Source: a bacterium (lineage in GTDB: Bacteria; Ratteibacteria; UBA8468; B48-G9; JAFGKM01). From it: a stretch of DNA of 26,750 nt. Position 1 is the first letter of the stretch. The number at the start of each line of letters is the position of its first letter. Positions 17,078-23,920 of this stretch are shown in pieces. The translations under genes were made by a program, and so were the position numbers. The stretch lies in assembly GCA_023230585.1 (NCBI GenBank), contig JALNXB010000028.1:1-26750 (forward strand), in the 5' to 3' direction. The notes under the pieces were generated by a model. The model saw only the letters and a list, made by a program, of their open reading frames with translations. It had not been told where the DNA came from and made no database searches.

Positions 17078-18772
17078 ATGCTTAAAGATATTGAAATATC
17101 TCAGAATGCTAAAATAAAACATATATCAGAAGTAGCAGAAAATGCAGGTATAGACGAAAAGTTTCTTGAACCTTACGGAAGGTATAAAGGAAAAGTCTCT
17201 TTAGATATTCTTAAAACCCTTGAAACTAAAAAAAATGGGAAATATATTGATGTAACCGCTATTACACCAACCCCTCTGGGTGAAGGTAAAACTGTTACAA
17301 CTATAGGGCTTTCGCAAGCGCTACATAAACTTAATAAGAGTGTTTTTACCTGCATAAGACAGCCTTCCCTTGGACCTGTTTTTGGAATAAAAGGTGGCGC
17401 AGCAGGTGGTGGGTATTCTCAGGTGGTACCTATGGAAGATTTTAACCTGCACCTTACCGGAGATGTGCACGCTGTTGGGTTGGCTCATAACCTTCTTGCA
17501 GCTTTCATAGATAATTCTCTTAGCAAGAAAAATCCTTTAAGGATTGATCCTTTTTCTATTGAATGGAGGCGAGTGCTTGATGTTTCAGATAGAACTTTAA
17601 GAAATATTGTGGTAGGTCTTGGTGGTAAAGAGAATGGTATACCGAGAGAAAGTGGGTTTGATATTACTGTGGCTTCGGAGGTAATGGCTATATTGGCTCT
17701 TGCAGATAACCTTTCTGATTTAAGAGAACGGCTATCACGCATTATTGTTGCTACAAATGTGGACAAAAAATTTGTTACAGCAGAAGATTTGAAAGCAGCG
17801 GGAGCAATGGCAGTGTTACTTAAAGATGCTGTTAATCCCACTCTTATGCAGACACTTGAAGATACACCTGTTTTTGTGCATGCTGGCCCTTTTGCCAACA
17901 TTGCACACGGCAATAGTTCTATAATTGCCGACCGTATAGCCCTTAAACTTGCTGATTATGTTGTTACAGAGAGCGGTTTTGGGGCAGATTGTGGTATGGA
18001 AAAATTTATGAATATAAAATGTAGATATAGCGGTCTTAAACCCGATTGTGTAGTTATTGTTGCCACTGTAAGAGCATTAAAAATGCATAGCGGTAAATTT
18101 AAAATTGTGCCAGGTAAACCTCTTTCGCAAGGGTTGATACAAGAGGATATTACTTCTTTAGAAGAAGGGAGTTGTAACCTTGCAAAGCATATAGAGAACG
18201 CAAAACTTTTTGGAATACCAGTAGTTGTGGCAATAAACAGGTTTTCTACTGATACAGAAAAAGAGATATCTCTTTTAAAAGAACTGGCAGTAAAATATGG
18301 AGCCAACGATGTATCAGTGAGCCAGGTTTGGGAGAAAGGCGGGGAGGGCGGTATAGAACTTGCCGAAAAGGTTATATCAAATTGTGAAAAAGATAAAAAT
18401 TTTAGGTTTTTATATGATTTAGAATGGGATATAAAAAAGAAGATAGAAACAATCGCTACACAAATATATGGAGCGTCAAAGGTTGAATATTTGCTGGAAG
18501 CAGAAAAAAAGATTGCCACTTATACAAAATGGGGATTTGCTAACTTGCCTATATGTATGGCTAAAACTCATCTATCTCTTTCTCACAACCCTTTACTTAA
18601 AGGAAGACCAGAAGGATTTACTCTTCCAGTAAGGGATATAAGAATTTCTGCTGGAGCAGGTTTTTTATATCCACTATGCGGAGATATGAGAACTATGCCT
18701 GGGTTACCTTCTATACCAGCAGGCACTAAAATGGATATTAATAAAGACGGCAAAATAGTTGGGCTTTTTTAA
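17078..18772 (+). CDS. fhs: Formate-tetrahydrofolate ligase
   Basis: A 564-residue, full-length cytosolic enzyme that uses ATP to join formate to THF as 10-formyl-THF, the entry step of the methyl branch and substrate source for FchA/FolD. Seen: the P-loop TPTPLGEGKT (64-73), RQPSLGPVFGIKGGAAGGGY (94-113; many homologues have REPSLGP), MEDFNLHLTGD, TESGFGADCGMEKFMNIKC, and a C-terminal GDMRTMPGLPS. ATG 17078 is preferred because AGGAG (17069-17073) lies just before it; a TTG at 17051 lies inside the upstream gene. It is 8.7 kb away from metF, split off by the two beta-helix genes. Confidence 0.96.
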   Translation: MLKDIEISQNAKIKHISEVAENAGIDEKFLEPYGRYKGKVSLDILKTLETKKNGKYIDVTAITPTPLGEGKTVTTIGLSQALHKLNKSVFTCIRQPSLGPVFGIKGGAAGGGYSQVVPMEDFNLHLTGDVHAVGLAHNLLAAFIDNSLSKKNPLRIDPFSIEWRRVLDVSDRTLRNIVVGLGGKENGIPRESGFDITVASEVMAILALADNLSDLRERLSRIIVATNVDKKFVTAEDLKAAGAMAVLLKDAVNPTLMQTLEDTPVFVHAGPFANIAHGNSSIIADRIALKLADYVVTESGFGADCGMEKFMNIKCRYSGLKPDCVVIVATVRALKMHSGKFKIVPGKPLSQGLIQEDITSLEEGSCNLAKHIENAKLFGIPVVVAINRFSTDTEKEISLLKELAVKYGANDVSVSQVWEKGGEGGIELAEKVISNCEKDKNFRFLYDLEWDIKKKIETIATQIYGASKVEYLLEAEKKIATYTKWGFANLPICMAKTHLSLSHNPLLKGRPEGFTLPVRDIRISAGAGFLYPLCGDMRTMPGLPSIPAGTKMDINKDGKIVGLF

Positions 18773-18826
18773 TAAATAAAGATACTCTTGGGCCTTGTCA
18801 TCATGAACGCCCATTTTGTCATCTCT

Positions 18827-18904
18827 AAAAAAGTATGTGGTGTCTACCACTCTCGCCTTTGCCTTCTCCCCCTGAGGTCTTGTCCCGAGTACCTCCGAGG
18901 GATT
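18827..18904. repeat. Repeat module E, copy in the fhs-pseudopilin gap
   Basis: AAAAAAGTATGTGGTGTCTA followed by CTCTCGCCTTTGCC and TCTTGTCCCGAGTA-C--CGAGGGA, matching the 8401-8476 variant. Non-coding. Confidence 0.75.
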
Positions 18905-18917
18905 CTCCCTGCTTGTC

Positions 18918-18948
18918 ATTCCGGACTTGATCCGGAATTTCGTTTTTT
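18918..18948 (+). terminator. Terminator-like hairpin from repeat B, downstream of fhs
   Basis: Stem ATTCCGGA (18918-18925), loop CTTGA, stem TCCGGAAT (18931-18938), then six T residues (18943-18948). The 8-bp stem with a T-run is what an intrinsic terminator needs. It is the left half of module B, here without its right half, 145 bp after the fhs stop. Confidence 0.55.
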
Positions 18949-18983
18949 ACAACTGCTCCGTATGGGTAAAAAGGTGAGGTTTT

Positions 18984-19012
18984 TTTACTTTTTGCAATAA
19001 AAATGTTACAAT
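18984..19012 (+). promoter_or_regulatory. Candidate promoter for the pseudopilin gene
   Basis: TTTACT (18984-18989), 17 bp, TACAAT (19007-19012), lying just after the repeat-B hairpin and giving a leader of about 77 nt. The boxes match consensus only partly in very AT-rich DNA. Confidence 0.35.
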
Positions 19013-19095
19013 TTAGAGTTACAAGACTTTTTTTTGCTCAATTCAGTAGCACAAAAACTCAAAAAATAACATTATTTGACAAGGAGCGGTATATA

Positions 19096-19848
19096 ATGGG
19101 AGCTAAAAGTAATATTCTGTACAAGACAAACTACAAAAACGTAAATAAAGCAGGGTTTACTTTAATAGAATTGTTGGTTGTTATAGCAATTATAGCGATT
19201 CTTGCGGGGATGCTTCTACCTGCTTTAGGTAAAGCAAGAGAAAAAGCAAGAGCAACTGCCTGCATGAACAACCTAAAACAACTTGGTATTGCTTTTGAAA
19301 TGTACAAAATTGATTGGAACGATTTTTATGTGCCTCAACCAGATTGGAAAGCAAGGTTATGGACATATGTAGCGTCAGATACAAGAAATGATATATCTAA
19401 CTGTCCAAGCCGCCACGGAAAGACCATTCCTTCAGACAACTGGCACTATGGGCAAGGATACAACATTGGCGCTGGAGAAGTTTATCCTGGGTTTGCTGGT
19501 AGAAACTCTGATGCAATAAATAATCCTGGTAACAAAATTCTTGTTGTAGAGTGGGGTAGAACTGTTGATGGTCGTGGGGGATGCAATGCTGGGCCCCCTT
19601 ACCAAGAAGATGAGGTAGAAAGCCCAGAAGGTGTTGAATTGTTTGGGGGGTCAACTTCATATTGGGCTGTAGTAAGAGTTCATTCTGGAGGTTCAAATAT
19701 ACTTTTTGGAGACGGGCATGTTGAATGGAAAAGACCAGAGTCGTATCATAGCAACGCTGACGGTAGCGGTAATAAAACCCCTCTTGCCCCAGATACTGAA
19801 TTAAAAATATCTCCTGAGTGGAGAAAATATTGGGATACCTCTTATTAA
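19096..19848 (+). CDS. Type II secretion-like pseudopilin with H-X9-DG motif
   Basis: A 250-residue secreted or cell-surface protein. It has a basic leader, a prepilin peptidase site G20|F21 with Glu25 (mature Glu5) and a hydrophobic helix GFTLIELLVVIAIIAILAG, then LGKAREKARATACMNNLKQL. The C-terminal half carries H196-x9-D206-G207 in a FGDGHVEW context. Such N-terminal-methylation, H-X9-DG proteins are multiplied in Planctomycetota, Lentisphaerota and related candidate phyla. It may help export or display proteins such as the beta-helix enzymes nearby (inference). I chose ATG 19096 because AAGGAGCGG (19081-19089) precedes it; the longer upstream frame runs through the promoter region. Confidence 0.88.
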   Translation: MGAKSNILYKTNYKNVNKAGFTLIELLVVIAIIAILAGMLLPALGKAREKARATACMNNLKQLGIAFEMYKIDWNDFYVPQPDWKARLWTYVASDTRNDISNCPSRHGKTIPSDNWHYGQGYNIGAGEVYPGFAGRNSDAINNPGNKILVVEWGRTVDGRGGCNAGPPYQEDEVESPEGVELFGGSTSYWAVVRVHSGGSNILFGDGHVEWKRPESYHSNADGSGNKTPLAPDTELKISPEWRKYWDTSY

Positions 19849-19864
19849 ATATAATAAAGGAATA

Positions 19865-19881
19865 CGAAGGTCGAACCTTCG
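19865..19881. repeat. Short perfect hairpin after the pseudopilin gene
   Basis: CGAAGGT-CGA-ACCTTCG, a 7-bp perfect stem 16 bases after the stop codon. There is no T-run, so an intrinsic terminator is not supported; an mRNA end-stabilising stem is possible. Confidence 0.45.
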
Positions 19882-19887
19882 GAAAGT

Positions 19888-19945
19888 CCCTGCTTGTCAT
19901 TCTGAACTTGAACCAAAATCTCATTTTACTACCGCTCCATAGATG
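19888..19945. repeat. Degenerate relative of repeat B before znuA
   Basis: CCCTGCTTGTCATT is shared exactly with 18907-18920, followed by a decayed CTGAACTTGAACC...AATCTCATTTTAC and AGATGACAAAGTGG. The hairpin is mostly lost. Confidence 0.5.
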
Positions 19946-19973
19946 ACAAAGTGGACGGGTAGGAGGAAAAACT

Positions 19974-20789
19974 ATGAAACGTATTTTTATATTTTTTATA
20001 TTGTTGGTTTCTACAAGTTTTTTATATGGACAAGACATTGTTGCAACCACAAGTGTCATTTCTTCAGTAATAGATGATATATCGGGTAAACAGATAAAAG
20101 TTTCTACTTTAGTTCCTGCTGGCAGTTGTCCAGGACATTTTGATTTAAAAATAGGTCATCTTGTTACTATTGAAAAAAAGGGTATACTTTTTGCCCAGGG
20201 TTATGAAGAATACCTTACTAAAATAAAAGATTCTATTAAAAACCCAAAGTTTACAATATACATTGTTGATGTAGACGGTAACTGGCTTATTCCTGCCAAC
20301 CAGATAACAGTTTATGAAAAAGTGGCTGATATTCTATTTAAATTGTATCCTCAAAAAAAACATCTTTTTACAAAAAATATAACACGTGGAGTAAAAAGGA
20401 TTAAAATTACTGATAAGTCAGCTAAAGAGATGATTATAAGTAAAAAAATGTATGATTTACCAGTAATATGTAATTCTCATTTAAAAGATTTTCTTGAGTA
20501 TTTAGGTTTTAAAGTAGTTGCTACCTACGGTAGAAAAGAAGAACTTACCCCCGAAATTATTCGTAATTTGCTTATAGAGGCAAAAAACAATAATGTCAAA
20601 CTTATTATAGACAATATTCAGGCAGGTCAAGATACCGGAAAGGTATTAACAAAACATTTGAACATTCCGCATTCTTCCATCTCAAACTATCCAGGTGTTT
20701 TTCCGAATACCCAAACCTTAAGGCAAACTTTGTGTGAAAACATTAAGAAGATAGTTACCGATTATGAGACCTTTAATACAGCTAAATAA
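19974..20789 (+). CDS. Metal ABC transporter substrate-binding protein (ZnuA-like)
   Basis: A 271-residue exported binding protein of the cluster-9 zinc/manganese family, slightly short for the family (about 300). Signal peptide 1 to about 20 (FLYG|QDIVAT). Two usual ligand histidines appear: His55 in PGHFD (family PHSYEP position) and His169 in CNSHLKDFLEYLG. The family second-His motif (DPHxW) reads DGNWLIP (N103), and the late Asp of LDPLG reads SNYPG, so two of four typical ligands seem changed. There is no His-rich loop. Metal identity is therefore open: zinc, manganese, iron or another. GTAGGAGG precedes the ATG. Its 3' end overlaps the ATPase gene by 26 bp, so one operon. Confidence 0.8.
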   Translation: MKRIFIFFILLVSTSFLYGQDIVATTSVISSVIDDISGKQIKVSTLVPAGSCPGHFDLKIGHLVTIEKKGILFAQGYEEYLTKIKDSIKNPKFTIYIVDVDGNWLIPANQITVYEKVADILFKLYPQKKHLFTKNITRGVKRIKITDKSAKEMIISKKMYDLPVICNSHLKDFLEYLGFKVVATYGRKEELTPEIIRNLLIEAKNNNVKLIIDNIQAGQDTGKVLTKHLNIPHSSISNYPGVFPNTQTLRQTLCENIKKIVTDYETFNTAK

Positions 20790-21489
20790 TGTTACGGTTG
20801 GATATTTATCTGAAACAATTATTCAAGACCTTTCTCTCGACATACATTCAGGAGAGATTATTGGAATTTTTGGGCATAATGGTGCAGGAAAAACAACTCT
20901 TCTATGTGCAGTCAACGGGCTTGCAGAAATCTTTTCTGGGAATGTTTTTATTGATGGGGTAGAGTTGACAAAGTTTAACGGAAACAGGTTAAGAAAAAAC
21001 ATAGGGTACGTTCCTCAACATTTTGAAATAGACCCTAAACTGCCCATAATCTCTAAAGATGTTATTCTTATGGGAAGATACCCAAAAATGGAGTTTTTAA
21101 AACGTTTAACCCAAATGGAAAAAAAACTTTTTTATGAGGTAATAAAACTTCTTTCTTTGTCAAGCATAATAGAGAAACCTTTTGGGCAACTTTCCGGTGG
21201 CGAAAAGAAAAAAATCCTAATTGGTAGGGCTTTAATGCAAGAACCACAGATAATGTTGTTTGATGAAATTTTTGCTTGGTTGGATAGAGAAATGGTAAAG
21301 AATTTTGTTGATATAATCTTACAATTGCATAAAATTAATAAACAAACAATTCTTCTGGTTTCTCACGATATTGATATAATAAAAAAGTTGTGTAACCGTG
21401 TTGTTTGGATGGAAAGAGGAAATATTGTAATGGATGTTGACATTAAACAGTTTTTATCTTCTACAAAGTTGTTAAATGGAACTAATTAA
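20764..21489 (+). CDS. Metal ABC transporter ATPase (ZnuC-like)
   Basis: A 241-residue ABC ATPase powering the metal importer, peripheral on the inner face of the membrane. Walker A GHNGAGKTT (37-45), Q-loop YVPQHFE, signature LSGGE (143-147), Walker B MLFDE near 165 followed by IFAWLD (the common Pro of DEP is Ile), and H-loop LVSHD. It overlaps the binding-protein gene (26 bp) and the permease gene (14 bp), which supports assignment to this transporter. Confidence 0.9.
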   Translation: MRPLIQLNNVTVGYLSETIIQDLSLDIHSGEIIGIFGHNGAGKTTLLCAVNGLAEIFSGNVFIDGVELTKFNGNRLRKNIGYVPQHFEIDPKLPIISKDVILMGRYPKMEFLKRLTQMEKKLFYEVIKLLSLSSIIEKPFGQLSGGEKKKILIGRALMQEPQIMLFDEIFAWLDREMVKNFVDIILQLHKINKQTILLVSHDIDIIKKLCNRVVWMERGNIVMDVDIKQFLSSTKLLNGTN

Positions 21490-22306
21490 ACTGGCTTTTT
21501 TTCAGAAAGCACTGCTTGCTTGTTTGTTTGCAGGGGTAGCCTGTGGTATTGTTGGGGTTTGGATTGTAATTATGAAAATCTCTTTTATAGGGGTTGCTAT
21601 TTCTCATGCAGCTTTCGCAGGGGCTCTACTTGCTCTTGTATTAGGTAAACCTGTACTACTATTTTCTTTTATTTTTACTCTTTTTGCTTGTTCTGTTCTT
21701 GGTCCTCTTTCTGATAAAGGTCAGTTACATCCAGAAACATCTATTGGAATAATCTTTTCTTCAACACTCGGTATGGCTTTCCTGTTTATGGGGATGCTAC
21801 CGGAGGGTAAAAGTCAAGCGTTAAACCTATTGTGGGGCAGCGTTCTTACAGTTAACTCATTGGATATTCGTGTTCTATTTATTACGTCAAAGTTAGTCAC
21901 TCTTGTTTCGATACTTTTTTATAAAGAGATACAATCGGTTGTTTTTAATAGAGAACTTGCAAAAGCCAGTGGTATAGCGGCGTCACTATTTTTCTATCTA
22001 CTGCTGTTTCTTACTGGTGCAACTGTGAGTGCAACCTTACAATCTGTTGGAGGGCTACTTGTTTTTGCTTTAATTATAAACCCGGCTGCTTCTGCTTACC
22101 AGATAACTTACAGTATGAAAAAGATGTACCTTCTTTCAGTTCTGTTTGCAGTTATTTCTGGTTGGGTAGGACTTTTCCTTGCTGCATATTTTAATCTTTC
22201 TGCTGGTGCTTCTATAGTGATTGTTTCAAGTATAATCTTTATTCTTACAGTTGTTTTTTCACCTAAAAGAATTGTAAAAAAGAATTCATTTGGTAGGTCT
22301 GTTTAA
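21476..22306 (+). CDS. Metal ABC transporter permease (ZnuB-like, ABC-3 family)
   Basis: A 276-residue integral membrane permease with about eight hydrophobic helices. It shows the family features IVGVWIVIMKISFIGVAISHAAFAGALLA near the N-terminus, ETSIGIIFSSTLGMAF in the middle and ATLQSVGGLLVFALIINPAASAYQI towards the C-terminus. It completes an A-C-B importer operon. No metal-responsive operator like the one before feoA is visible upstream of the operon. It is followed within three bases by repeat module C. Confidence 0.9.
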   Translation: MELIKLAFFQKALLACLFAGVACGIVGVWIVIMKISFIGVAISHAAFAGALLALVLGKPVLLFSFIFTLFACSVLGPLSDKGQLHPETSIGIIFSSTLGMAFLFMGMLPEGKSQALNLLWGSVLTVNSLDIRVLFITSKLVTLVSILFYKEIQSVVFNRELAKASGIAASLFFYLLLFLTGATVSATLQSVGGLLVFALIINPAASAYQITYSMKKMYLLSVLFAVISGWVGLFLAAYFNLSAGASIVIVSSIIFILTVVFSPKRIVKKNSFGRSV

Positions 22307-22308
22307 AA

Positions 22309-22410
22309 CCCCATTCCGTCTTTTGTAGTTAGTCTTGCGAGTTTTACCCGCCGAAGCCAACCTACGCTACAATACAAGCTTCGGCAGGTATACCTTGGCG
22401 TAGGTGGAGG
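22309..22410. repeat. Repeat module C, copy 1 (interleaved inverted repeats)
   Basis: The copy carries GCCGAAGC (22350-22357) complementary to GCTTCGGC (22378-22385), and CCTACGC (22361-22367) complementary to GCGTAGG (22398-22404). The two pairs interleave instead of nesting, an H-type pseudoknot arrangement, with the palindrome AGGTATACCT between. Copies lie at 23258 and 26406; the paired segments are kept here although loops differ. Confidence 0.85.
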
Positions 22411-22451
22411 GGTATTTGCAGGCAAGGAAAAATACGAGGGATTGCCCTGTA

Positions 22452-22538
22452 TGCCATTCCGGACTTGATCCGGAATCTCGTTTTTCTTACTACCAGCGTG
22501 GGTTACATTAGAGATCCTGAAACAAGTTCAGGACGACA
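22452..22538. repeat. REPIN-like repeat module B, copy 2 (87 bp)
   Basis: The same length and structure as 202-288: two hairpins in inverted arrangement with the same linker (CAGCGTGGGTTACATTAGAG). Only a few substitutions separate the two copies, one being C for T in TGCCATT. Confidence 0.88.
22456..22486 (+). terminator. Terminator-like hairpin from repeat B, downstream of the metal transporter
   Basis: Stem ATTCCGGA / TCCGGAAT with loop CTTGA, then CTCG and five T residues. It lies 150 bp past the permease stop and could end that transcript before the methyltransferase gene. Confidence 0.55.
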
Positions 22539-22601
22539 AAATGTGTGGATAGCATAAAACAGAATGAATTTACCAAAAATTCACTTTAAGAGGTAGAAAA
22601 T

Positions 22602-23192
22602 ATGAAAACACAAAAAGAGTTTTTTAATATGAAAGCGGAGAATTGGGATGAAAAACAGAACATATCTGTTCAAAATTGTCGTAAGTTAATAAAAGAATGT
22701 CAATTGTCCAACGACCAAGTTGTCCTTGACGTTGGAACAGGCACAGGTGTTCTTATACCTTTCTTTCTTGCAGGAGATTTGAAAGAACTTAAAATTTTTG
22801 CTATCGATTATGCTGAAAAAATGGTTGAAAAACTCATAAGTAAAAATTATCCAAAAAATGTTATACCAATGGTTGCAGATATACATAGCACAAATTTTCC
22901 AGATAATACTTTTGATAGAATAATAGCCAATGCCTGTTATCCTCATTTTGAAAAAAAAGAGATAGCCCTTAATGAGATATACCGTATACTAAAAAAGGGT
23001 GGCTTTTTTATTATTTCACACCTATGGGGAAGAGAACATATAAACAGGTTTCATAAAAAAACTCACCAGATTGTTAGTAAAGATATGATTCCACCTATAC
23101 CAGAATTGAAATCTTTTATAGAAGGACTTGGATTTAAATATGTAGATGGAACTGATGATACAGATTACTTTTTTGTAAAATTCACCAAATAG
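22602..23192 (+). CDS. Class I SAM-dependent methyltransferase
   Basis: A 196-residue cytosolic methyltransferase of the Methyltransf_11/25 type. Motif I VLDVGTGTGV (41-50), an acidic post-I AIDYAEKMVEK, motif IV-like NTFDRIIANACYPHF and RILKKGGFFIIS are all visible. The substrate cannot be read from sequence. Its place after a metal transporter and before the feo operon could hint at a metal-linked role, but it is separated on both sides by repeats and is probably its own unit. A purine-rich AAGAGGTAG sits before the ATG. Confidence 0.82.
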   Translation: MKTQKEFFNMKAENWDEKQNISVQNCRKLIKECQLSNDQVVLDVGTGTGVLIPFFLAGDLKELKIFAIDYAEKMVEKLISKNYPKNVIPMVADIHSTNFPDNTFDRIIANACYPHFEKKEIALNEIYRILKKGGFFIISHLWGREHINRFHKKTHQIVSKDMIPPIPELKSFIEGLGFKYVDGTDDTDYFFVKFTK

Positions 23193-23214
23193 TATTTAAG
23201 ACAAAGGAAGTAAT

Positions 23215-23253
23215 TCCCTCAGAAATACTGTCGAGACTTGATCCGCTTTTTAC
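23215..23253. repeat. Repeat module F, copy 2
   Basis: TCCCTCAGAAATACTGTCG as at 12795, here joined directly to a CTTGATCCG fragment resembling the loop and right arm of the module-B hairpin. Confidence 0.65.
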
Positions 23254-23257
23254 ACCC

Positions 23258-23397
23258 CCCCATTCCGTCTTTTGTATTTTATCTTGCGAGTTTTACCCGC
23301 CGAAGCCAACCTACACTAAAATAGAAGCTTCGGCAGGTATACCTTGGCGTAGGAGGGGCTTCGTAACGTGGCAATCTCGCCGAAGGCGGAAAAGGAA
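23258..23397. repeat. Repeat module C, copy 2 (extended, 140 bp)
   Basis: 137 of 140 positions match 26406-26545 without gaps. The interleaved pairs are GCCGAAGC (23299-23306)/GCTTCGGC (23327-23334) and CCTACAC (23310-23316)/GCGTAGG (23347-23353), the last with one mismatch. The extension holds GGGGCTTCGTAACGTGGC and CTCGCCGAAGGCGG. Confidence 0.9.
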
Positions 23398-23402
23398 TGC
23401 CC

Positions 23403-23478
23403 CAACCTTTGCCTTCTCCCCTTGGGAATGTTCGGGATAGTAAATCTCTCAAGAGTTTGCAGAGAGGTTAATGAGATT
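23403..23478. repeat. Repeat module E, tail copy
   Basis: It shares TTTGCC-TCT-CCC, the GGATAGTAA-like segment and AGAGTTTGCAGAGAGGTTAA with 12720-12780. Non-coding. Confidence 0.65.
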
Positions 23479-23532
23479 ATGATGTATATTGCTGTTTACA
23501 CGGATTTTTATTAAAACATAGTTAAGGAATCA

Positions 23533-23913
23533 TCAATCAGTTTTTGCTTCTCTTTTTTCAAGTAAAGATAATATTTTTTCGTAGGTTTCTTTGCTGATAA
23601 CATGCTCTATTTTACAGGCATCTTTTTTGGCAATACTTAGAGGAACTTTAAGTATTTGAGTAAGAAATTTGACTATCACAAGATGTTTTTGGTATATCTT
23701 TTCAGCTTTCTTCCTTCCTTTAGAGGTCAAGTGTACATTGCTATATTTTTCTTGTTTGATATACCCTTTAGATGAAAGGGTGTTAAGAGCAGTGACAACA
23801 GAAGGACTTTTTACATTAAGAAAATCACCAATATCTTTTACTCTAACGATACCTTTTTCGTTTTCGATAATTTTTATAGCTTCAAGATAATCTTCAAGAC
23901 TTTGTGTTAACAT
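23533..23913 (-). CDS. DtxR/MntR-family metal-responsive repressor
   Basis: A 126-residue regulator: winged helix (1 to about 62) and metal-binding dimerisation domain (about 63-126), without the C-terminal SH3 domain of DtxR/IdeR, so MntR-sized. Against Bacillus MntR, Asp8, Glu11, His77 and the Glu-His pair (Glu103-His104) are kept, but the Glu99 position is Cys (C100), as in iron-sensing DtxR/IdeR (Cys102). It is the last gene of the feoA-feoB unit, 7 bp after feoB. It probably binds the inverted repeats at the feo promoter (26174-26202) with Fe(II) and represses its own operon; control of the other metal transporter is not evident. Confidence 0.88.
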   Translation of the reverse strand: MLTQSLEDYLEAIKIIENEKGIVRVKDIGDFLNVKSPSVVTALNTLSSKGYIKQEKYSNVHLTSKGRKKAEKIYQKHLVIVKFLTQILKVPLSIAKKDACKIEHVISKETYEKILSLLEKREAKTD

Positions 23914-23920
23914 ATTTTAC

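Larger units (their letters stand above)
18773..19095. other. Gene-free gap between fhs and the pseudopilin gene
   Basis: It holds an inverted GATGACAAAATGGGCG module (about 18800-18822), repeat module E (18827-18904), the left half of module B with its hairpin (18914-18950), and a candidate promoter and ribosome binding site for the pseudopilin. No gene is supported. Confidence 0.8.
23193..23532. other. Gene-free gap between convergent methyltransferase and dtxR genes
   Basis: It contains repeat F (23215-23253), repeat C (23258-23397) and a module-E tail (23403-23478). No hairpin with a T-run serving the feo operon on the minus strand was found, and no gene is supported. Confidence 0.8.

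Noticed and set aside
17956..18519. 187-codon antisense frame over fhs
   Set aside because: A shadow of a strongly conserved fhs coding sequence; its protein is Ser/Phe-rich without motifs.
19397..20059. 220-codon antisense frame over the pseudopilin and znuA start
   Set aside because: It crosses two well-supported genes and the repeat-bearing gap; composition looks random.
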